Below, piece by piece: positions 49,790-64,000 of a stretch of DNA of 64,000 nt. The notes beneath the pieces are model-generated. The model was not told where the DNA came from. It worked only from the letters and a program-made list of their open reading frames with translations, and made no database searches. How positions within the stretch are numbered: position 1 is the stretch's first letter; the number at the start of each line of letters is the position of its first letter. A program made the position numbers and the translations under genes. Location of the stretch: the NCBI RefSeq assembly GCF_000247815.1, contig NC_021700.1:23547947-23611946 (forward strand), in the 5' to 3' direction. The stretch is from Ficedula albicollis (lineage: Eukaryota; Chordata; Aves; Passeriformes; Muscicapidae).

Positions 49790-52700
49790 ACTTGGTAAAA
49801 CACGAATTTAATCTCTTTTTGCAACTCCTTGTGGCATAGTAAATAGTTCATGCAGCGTGTGGGTGCTCAGGTGACTTGTATAAAGGTTCCATAAGGACGG
49901 TAGGTAAGGGTCGGCTTTGAACCACGGTCACAAAATCCCCCTTCCGTGCGAGGACGCATTAAAAAGGCCTCTTGGAAGTATTCAAGCATTTCCAACAGTT
50001 CAAAAGACTTTTTAAATACTTCGTCAGAAATGCTGACAGTGCCGTTTGAGCAGCCTGGTCCAAAATACGCAAATAAATGCAAAGGAGCACCACTAGTTCA
50101 GAGCTATGGTTGAAACATGAAATCCAGTGCTACCAGAACAGTCTATATTGAGGCAACACTTTCAAAACCAGCAAATCCTGAATTTCTTGACATGCTTTCT
50201 AAGTAAATTATTTGAACTTTGATTTAAAGCCAAAAGAATAAAAAAGGGGTTCGAGGCAGGTCAGACAAAATGAAATTGTAATGATAGTAAACCTGGTTTT
50301 TTGCTATTCAAATGTGTATATTTTTCCCCACATAATCTGGACTGTGACGCACATTAGTGTTAGCACTTCTATGATTTTTTAATAGCTCTACACATATCAT
50401 TACTCTGATCTTTATGCTGATAGTCATTACAATCGGTCTGTTGTGTCAACAGGTCAGGAGGAATCCTATATGTACCTGAGAATTAATTTTGCATGGATCA
50501 GTAGAGAAAGCAATACTTGCTTCAAGGTCTGCTCTGATTTATGCAGAAGTGTTTGTGAAGTACTGTGTGACATAAAATGGTATGGAAATGGGACAAGTCA
50601 TAAAAGCATACCTTCTAAGCAAAACACTTTCAACTTCCTGGTTGCTCTGAACTGTAAATACTTTAAAAAAAAGCTAAAAGGCAGCTGTAGCACAGTCAAC
50701 AAAAGTATTACAGTATTAGTTCCAAACATATGTAAAACTCAGTTATGGTGACAGCACACGTAATCATGTTGTTTTCCAATATTCACCCACAGCTATATAT
50801 ATTGTGGCTCAATATATGATGATAGTCCAAATGTTGACTGTTTCTAAATCCGTTACAAGAAATAGCTCATAAACCCATCATTCTGATTTATAAAATGCTA
50901 GTAAGTTATTTATAAATAACTCTTAGTAGAGAATGGGTGAATTGCTTTAGATAAAAATGTGTTTCTTAACTGGAGATTCCTTCTGGAACTGGTTTAATTA
51001 AGTGCTTGTCAATAACTCTGAACCAGAGGCTTTCTTAGCAAACAAAACTATCTTAATTTGAATTTACTTTTTGCTTCAGAAAGAGGAGTTCAAGCTGCTT
51101 CTGTGAGTGCTATACTTGGATACTTGTGTTTACAAAATCTTGTGTAAGGAACTAAATTTATATTATTCTTTCAAATCCTGGTTCTCTCAATTTTCTATGA
51201 CTTGTGGGATTTGAAATGTTTGTGCCAAACTCAGATGTTGGTGAGGAGTGCTCAGATCAGCTGACAAGAAAATCCATCACGTTTTTTCAGCCTAAAATGT
51301 TCAAGTGCTGATTAGACCATCAAGTGGTCTGTCTTGATCAGTAGTCTGCTCCAATGAAATAAATCACAGTTTTATGGATAATGGACCTTCAAATAATAAA
51401 ACCGAGCTGTAACAAAGACCTTTAACTCTTTAACCTTAGCTATTGTAAAAAGTGCTTCCTCTCATAAAGTGGAGCAATCTTTCCAGCATCAAATGCAAGC
51501 ATGATGGTTAGAATAAAACTGGGATGATGAATGTCTGTGTGCCACATGAGCACGTATCTAGGACTGCAGAAGCTGGGCAGAATTATGGGCATGGAAGACT
51601 GGACAACTGCTTGAAACTCACGTAGTAGAAATGCGGAGTAGAACTCTGTGGTAGTATAAGTACAAGTTAAAACTTCAAATTAGATCATGTGCAGATGACA
51701 ATTGTAAAGTCTTGCAAAAGTTTAGGCAAAAGACACCTAGTCTGTTAGGTAAAACTTTTAACTGAATAGTTATTAAATAGTAACTCCTAGAACAATTTGA
51801 AATAGCTAGATAATTTTTCTAGGCTTTACAGCAAAGACATTGTCACAGACATTTACTTGCAAAATTTTGGAAATATTTTAACTTTAGGGGAGGGAACAGA
51901 AGTGTGATAAACAGGCATTTAACTGTAATACTGGAAGATCATGAGCTGCATTATTTCCCAAATTTTTTTTCATCAATTTAAAAGAAAAATGTGTGGAAAA
52001 AATAGGAGAAAGGTCAGATATCATAGCAGAATGCAGAACTATACATGCAGACTTCCATTTCACCTGTCAATCTTTTAATCAAGGAAGCCCTGATTCCACA
52101 CGATAATAATTCCAGTTTCATTGTGCCAATGACTGAATCAAAACCTCTTTGTATCCAGCATACAGTGTTGAGCTAATATAAGTTTGTTTTAATAGTCTGA
52201 TGTTGTAGGATCACTTTTTCTGTGAGTGGGGCAGTTTTGCCAGTTCTACTGTCAGAAGTTACACTAGCACTCTTTTCTGAATAGAACCAGCTTACAGGAG
52301 GCAGTTTGTAATCAAGTCAAGCCCCTGGAGTCACCTAACAAGGACAACAGTGAATGCTCACAAGCTGGTGAGCACCTTGCCCTTCTTATGGGAACCCTGA
52401 CTACTTTCTGAAGCTCTACACTTAGATTTTCTCACTGTGTTCCAGACTTGTAGCAGGATATTTGGAATTCTTCTGTAAAGAGCTCACCTCTTTGGGAGGA
52501 GAAGGATTTCTAGGGCAATAGCTGATTTGCAGAAGGGAACAGGTAAATGGTGCACAGCCAGACTGCAGCCATTTTGCCAAAAGCCAGCCTAGTACTGCCA
52601 GTGCCCTGCATATTTGTGCTCTACACCACTCTTGCTGTGGCTGTTGCTAGCCTGTACACCACCCCAGACCCACACTGAGGTAAGAATGTATGAATCCAGG

Positions 52701-55700
52701 CAGTGTTCCTCACGCCTCTCAGGAGGATCAGAACTGACCTTTACAGCCGAGTACAGCAGTTTAGAGCAGAGAACTAACTTCTTACATTTGCTTCTTGAAG
52801 TAACTGATTTCACGGATGTCCAGGTGCTGTAAGGCTTGCTGTGTATTAACAAACTCATGCCAGTCTTGGCTTCAATAACGAATCACTTCTGCTGACTTAG
52901 AATGATATTGCTCAGTATTATGTTATTTGAAACAAAGGTATATGAAAAGTAAAAGCTGTCCTCAGTGGAGCTATTAGATGCTGCTGCTCTTATTCCCTTC
53001 AGTTCCATTTTAGTCCATCTGTTCTGGGACAAAAAGTAAATCATTGGCAAACTACCCTTCCCTATATGTTTTTCCCTGTGGACCAATTGCTTGTGTTCAT
53101 ATAAGGAGTAGAGTCCTTCTCCCGTGACAGGGATTGCCTGTATTTTAGGAATGTGCAGGCACATCATAATTGTCACTAACAAGATGTCTTTTATCTTCCC
53201 CGCAACTGAACTTGTCTGCCTGTTTCCCATCCCACAGACAGTAAAGGTAAGAGCCTGGCAGTCACTGGCACTGGCCAAAACAACAGGATGTAATCATGTA
53301 ACAACAGTTACTCCTGCTGGAAGAAGACTTATTTATTTGTCTAGAACAGTAGCAATTTTCCCCTCCTTTCTAAAGAGTCATGACAGGTGTGGATGCAGCC
53401 ACACACTGCCACAATTGCTACCTTTACTAGGATGGCTAATCTATCACGAAAGCCAGGGTGTGGGAGCAGTGAATAGTAAGCTGCAGTCATGAGGGAAGAT
53501 GTGACAAAGCAAACACATGCTGTTTGGGAGTGAGGAGAGCATTCCAAGCAGCTTTGGAGTGAAGCCAAGCAGCACTGGCAGTCCTGCTTGCATATGTTCC
53601 CTTTACCAACTTGAGAGTGGGAGGAAGAGCAGAAAATAAGGAAAGTGATAAAAGAGCTGTTTCAGCCAGTGAGATCTCAGTCTTTCCTACCACTGTATTT
53701 CCTCTTTCTGTATTACAGTGCAGATGCTTATTTTCTGTGCCCCTTTTCCTATACCTCCCCAATCTCTCCTCATATCTGCACCCCTCAATAAGAAGTTCAC
53801 AGTAAGCATCAGTGGGAATTACCTAGACAGCGGCACAACTTGCACTACGATCTCTTCCAGCCAAATGATCTTGGCAAATAACTTTTCAGTGTGTCCCTCA
53901 ACCTTTCCATTTTAAAACTGCACTTTTCTAGTTGAACATAAATAGTTATGTGCTTTTTGGTTATCTTTTGCATTGCTTTTAATCACTTGTATTTTTTTCT
54001 TTGAGTGATCAGTAAGTTGTAATTATTAAGTTATTAAATACCAACTAGAAAGCAATTGAATTGCAATTCTGGGGTCTGAAAAATAATTCAAAACTGTAGT
54101 CTTCAAATGTCAGGAATTCAGAGCAAATTAAAAAATTATAAAGGATGAAAAACAAAAAGTGTTTTGGTATCAATTCAACAATATACAGTTTTGTAAAACA
54201 AATATCAGATTTTGCATAAAATAGTTCAGAGTGCACTCTTCACAATTGGATTCTCCTGATTCTGTTGCACAGATGCAAGTAGTTTCTTTACCCAAAGCAC
54301 AACAATTGCAAGTTTTTGGCTTGAGGTAGCCTGATGTCATTCCATCTTTACAGATGCCTGTTCTCTCTGAATGTGACCATTAGTGGACAAGAATTCTTAC
54401 GCCTGGCACAGAGAGTCTTGATACAGCTGTGTCAGGACACATACAGCTGTCATCAGGCAGGAATCTGTGCCTCTGCTGCTGCAGTCACCACTCCATCAAA
54501 AGCAGAAGTAGTGTCTTGCGTTTGTGGTGCTGAATGGTGTCCTTCCTGGCTGTAGGCAGTGATTTAAGGACAGGTTGCTTTCTGGCCTGTAATGGTACCA
54601 TACACAGAAGGCCAGCTCTTCCAATGAGTGCAGTCCACAAGGAGACCCAGAGGGAAAGATGATGAACAGTTGAATGGCTCCACACAAAGCAGCAGAGTAC
54701 CAAGCTTCTCATCATCCAGAAACCTCCATTAATAGCTCTTGCTAACTGAGCAAGTGTTGGAAAAGTGCCCTCATGATGGAACTGACTCAGACCTGTATTC
54801 CAAGGCAATATGACAGTGCACAACTGCATGCATGCCACAACACCTTTAGGCAAAAAGGGAAATTTAAGACAGTCACACATAGTTTGAAGCTAATTCATGG
54901 ATATATAAAAAAATAAAATTATTAAATCTAACGATCTCTTGGTGAAATACATCTTGCAGATTATCACACTGCTGGAAATATAACGTGGTGTAGTTATTCT
55001 GAAGGCTGTAATAGCAGACATGAAGTGAAGCTGGCAGAAGGATACATAAATAAACAACAAAAACATGAAATACGAAAGATATAGTGTTGAACGAAAATTA
55101 GGCAGATTTTGGTTTAGTGAAGGAAGTGATTTCCAGAAATTACAGCGAGTGGAAGAAGCAGAGGTGACAGTAAACCTTACATTAGGTCACCAGATATTCC
55201 AGTTTTGGTAGAACTATATTTTTTAACAGCATGCAGTATTTTTCTTGTTTTCCTTTGCTCAAACTTTATTCCCATGCAGAAAAGGTACTCACATTGGAGC
55301 GAGTGGATGCTAAGCTGTGATCTGGTGAAAAGCTTGAACAGAGAGAGAACTCTTCTTTCTAGAGATAGAAAAAAGAAAACCCTTGCTTTTACACTAGGAC
55401 AGCTTATCCTTAAAAACAAAACCCCATGAACTAAATGACCCACCAAAAAAAGCAGTTGTGGGAAGACTGGTTTTGCCCATGGGAGGGTCTCATGTTTCAG
55501 CTGGCTTTTAGACAAGACTGCTATTCATGAAAATTGGAACCATGTTGGAAAAGTTCACAGATAACTGTCTCCCGTGGGAAAGATGCCATGGCATAGCAAA
55601 GGAGACTCCTCTCTCCAAAGGAACTGAAGAAAGATCTTTAGAAGTAACAAACTGACTAAAAATCCCGTGTTTTGTCTCCCTGCACTGTTGATGAGAAAGA

Positions 55701-57950
55701 AAGAAGGCCTGGGAGGGCGGGGGGTGGGGGGGTAAAAGGTGTTCTGAAAGTTTGTTTTATCTTCTTTTTATTCTGTTAATAATTTTTTCTTTCTACCTTT
55801 TTAAGTTTTGAGCCTTTTTTGCCCTTAAAGTGTTTCTTCCCAATGTTTCGTCAACTCATGAATCCCATTAAAGTGTTTTCTTCCCCCTCCTCTGCTTAGC
55901 TATATCAGAGGAGAATGAGTAAATTATTTTTGTGGGGTCACTGGTGTTTGGCCAGCATCCAACCTCTGACACACATTCACTTAACAGTTGACTTTTGAAA
56001 AATCAATTGTATCTTACTTGCATACTCTAAAGGTGTGCAGGCACTGAGCAAGCAGTGGGAATGAACACAGCTTTTCAAGCACATAGCTGTAAACTCAGCA
56101 TCATTTGAAATGCCAGACTTATTGCACAAAGGGTCATATTAAAAAAACCTGACTTTTTAAATAAATAACTTGTCCCTCTGAATTTTCCATTTGACATATA
56201 TAAAAGGTTCTAAATCAGATCCTTAGGAGAAAAAGCATCATGGTAGAACTAAAAAAAAGCTACCCACTCGTTAATTTCAGAGATTACTTTTCAGACAGGT
56301 CATATTATGGGTATGAAAAATGACAGATTTCAGCATGAAGATTCAGGCTGTCTCTGAAGAAGAAACATTAATTGTTTGTTAAACTTGTACCTGCTCAGGT
56401 TTAAAGTCAATTAGTAAAAAGTCTACTTAGTGTTAAAAATGCAGTAATTTTCTTCCTTTCATTAACACACTTAATGCACACTTTCAAGACAGAAAGTATT
56501 GTTTCTTTAAAGCATCACAGATCTCTAGAGGAAAGGATTTCAACATTGATTCAATTTTGTACATGATTCTTTATTAAGACAGATTTGGTTTAAAAAATGG
56601 TCATGGGAGATAGCAAAGGACACAGGTACGTCACTAAATTTAGTTGCTGGAAAGAAACAGAACATAAGAACCTGATTAATTGTTTTATTGTGACCCTGAT
56701 CTGTTATTTACAACAGTGTTCTAGTTACAGTCTTTAAAATGTTAAGTTACCAAAAGTTAGTTCGTTCAATGGTTGATACAAGCATCACTGGAACCACATC
56801 AGAAGTGGAGGAAAACTCTCCATACATTTTCTGCCTTTGAAAAAAGTACCACATAGAAGGAATGCAAACTGCATCATTAGCTCAAAAATGTAAAGTTCTT
56901 CAAGAGGTTACATGCTAAAAAACCCTGCAATTCCTGAGGAAGGATTTTCTTAGTAGGGTCACATCCCTTTGTCCCCCATTTAAAATAAATAAAAAAATGC
57001 TTTTTCTCTAGTTTTTAAAAGATGCTGTGTACATTAAATTGCAGAATTAGCCAAAGATGTCCATTAATCTCCATTCCAGCCCATTGCCTTTATTTACCAT
57101 GCAGCCTTTTATGTCCATGATAAGATAATTAAAAATGACACCAAAAATGTTGTTATATGGTGATAAACTTTAATATGATCTGAAATGAATAGGTAAAGAA
57201 ATCTGGAACTTCACAGAAGTGCTTGGCATTAAGGGTCATGGCACCAATGCTGAACTGCTGTTGGTAAGAACACTAAAGTGGAATCACTATTCCCTGTGAA
57301 ATACCAGAGTACAAATGTGCAGCAAGATCTATCCCATACTTGAAAATCCAAAGCTCAGAATAACCTAGAAGCTGTAAACAGTAAATCATCATTTTAGTAA
57401 ACGGAGATCTGAAGTGTTGGAGAGAAAACATGCAGGTCCACCATGAAAAAGACTGGCCACTGACAAAGTGAATGTTTTACCAAAGATATTCTTGTTTTTG
57501 TCTTTCCATAAGGGTGAAATACATGATACTGTTAGCATTTATGTGGCTGAAGAGTTATGGATAGAGTATATACTTAGTGCAGATATATTAAACTGGGTTG
57601 TCACATTGTTGGAGACAGTGAGTCAGAGGTCTCTCTGAAGATTTCAGAGAGAAATCAGAGTGCAGGGATTGAATTAAAGCCTTTGGATGGATTGAAGTAT
57701 ATTAAACCACTAACACATAAGGTAGAGGTGCAAATTTAAGTTTTAGTATAAGTAAGTGATCAGTAAGTAAGTTTTAGTAGGAGCTCTAGTGCTTTTAGTA
57801 AGTGAAAGGTTTTACATGCCAGAATAGCAGTGTGAGTTCTAGTGAAGGTTGAAAAACATACTAGTGTTTTCTGTGGAGGCTCCAGGAATGTAGTCTTAGA
57901 CATAACAGAGCTACAGTAAGAATATTGCTTACATTTTTCAGATAGAAAAA
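49790..57950. other. gene-poor region upstream of SCAMP1
   Basis: This mostly AT-rich, non-repetitive sequence has no exon of a protein I recognise on either strand. A few open frames of 90-130 codons (for example 52883-53278, 53124-53492 and 54485-54880) lack family motifs. It may hold regulatory DNA or non-coding exons, but nothing specific can be supported. Confidence 0.5.
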
Positions 57951-58420
57951 GATAGACCATATGCGTAGTTTATACGTAACCTGACGTGTTAAGAAACTAG
58001 AATTCTAATAGGTTAAGGAGTGGTGGTCCAAGTTTGTGTCTTAGCTTGTTGGGAAGATTCTATCTAAGAGCATGCATTGGGGAGAGCTGATGCTTTTTGC
58101 CACTGTTACTTGCCATTGCTTTTGCCATCAGTTTTTGCTATTGCTTTGCTTTGCTCTCTCGCTGCCATCATCAACACCCAAGAAGAAAATAGGAGTTGCT
58201 GCAGCAACATCAGTTTCCTGGGACCGTGACAAGAGCAGTTTCTACTTCTTTCTGGGGCTTCATACTGAAACTTAGCATGGACTTTAATATCTGTGACTGT
58301 GCTTTTTGAGACTGATGCACCTTTGCAATAAAAAGCTTTACAGCAACTATTAGCTGCTTTGCTCATTTAGGAAGAAAACCTGATAAAGTTGGTGCCTACG
58401 AGCACCGGAGGTCTATCCTC
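57950..58420 (+). mobile_element. possible LTR-like segment
   Basis: The layout suggests the 3' part of a retroviral LTR. A promoter-like stretch is followed by AATAAA at 58327-58332 and a short downstream part. Then comes TGGTGCC near 58393, which resembles the start of a tRNA-type primer-binding site. No clear TG...CA ends or target duplication were found, and no retroviral genes follow. The call rests on remembered resemblance to songbird LTRs and is tentative. Confidence 0.35.

Positions 58421-64000
<5,580 letters not shown>

Noticed and set aside
52883..53492. 131- and 122-codon frames on opposite strands
   Set aside because: They overlap each other, have no recognisable motif and no splice context. 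Treated as chance frames.
54485..54880. 131-codon minus-strand open frame
   Set aside because: I recognise no family or domain, and nothing around it suggests a promoter or exon structure. It is a chance frame or an unknown repeat.

Overview
The window looks like bird nuclear DNA: AT-rich, intron-bearing, with several CR1 LINE copies and retroviral solo LTRs. The LTR style suggests a songbird, but I judged that by eye, without alignment. There is no bacterial-type gene organisation, and most long open reading frames here are microsatellite or repeat artefacts.

Two protein-coding genes lie tail to tail. At the left edge (+ strand) is the last coding exon of LHFPL2 (1418-1674), followed by a probable long 3' UTR. 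On the - strand the complete coding region of SCAMP1 can be rebuilt in nine exons, from the ATG at 48924 to the stop at 11825. It encodes 339 residues, and every junction has AG/GT splice sites and a matching reading phase. I recall the same convergent SCAMP1/LHFPL2 pair from human 5q14.

The SCAMP1 start lies in a CpG island (about 48640-49780). The island holds a short minisatellite and an extraordinary run of 277 G (49095-49371). The 11-49 kb interval is mostly SCAMP1 introns. Intron 4 carries a 590-bp duplication just upstream of exon 5, a nearly full-length degenerate CR1 (about 24430-29545) split by an 805-bp solo LTR, and 111 perfect copies of CTCCT. Introns 1 and 2 carry more CR1 pieces and a second solo LTR.

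From about 49.8 kb to the right end I recognise no gene. That region holds a possible LTR-like segment near 58 kb and a 1041-bp perfect ACT array (61338-62378) that runs into AAT repeats.

No new multi-gene system is evident. The unusual signals are the three very long perfect simple repeats, the nested intronic duplication, the LTR-interrupted CR1 and the CpG-rich terminal exon of SCAMP1. Some of these could be assembly artefacts.
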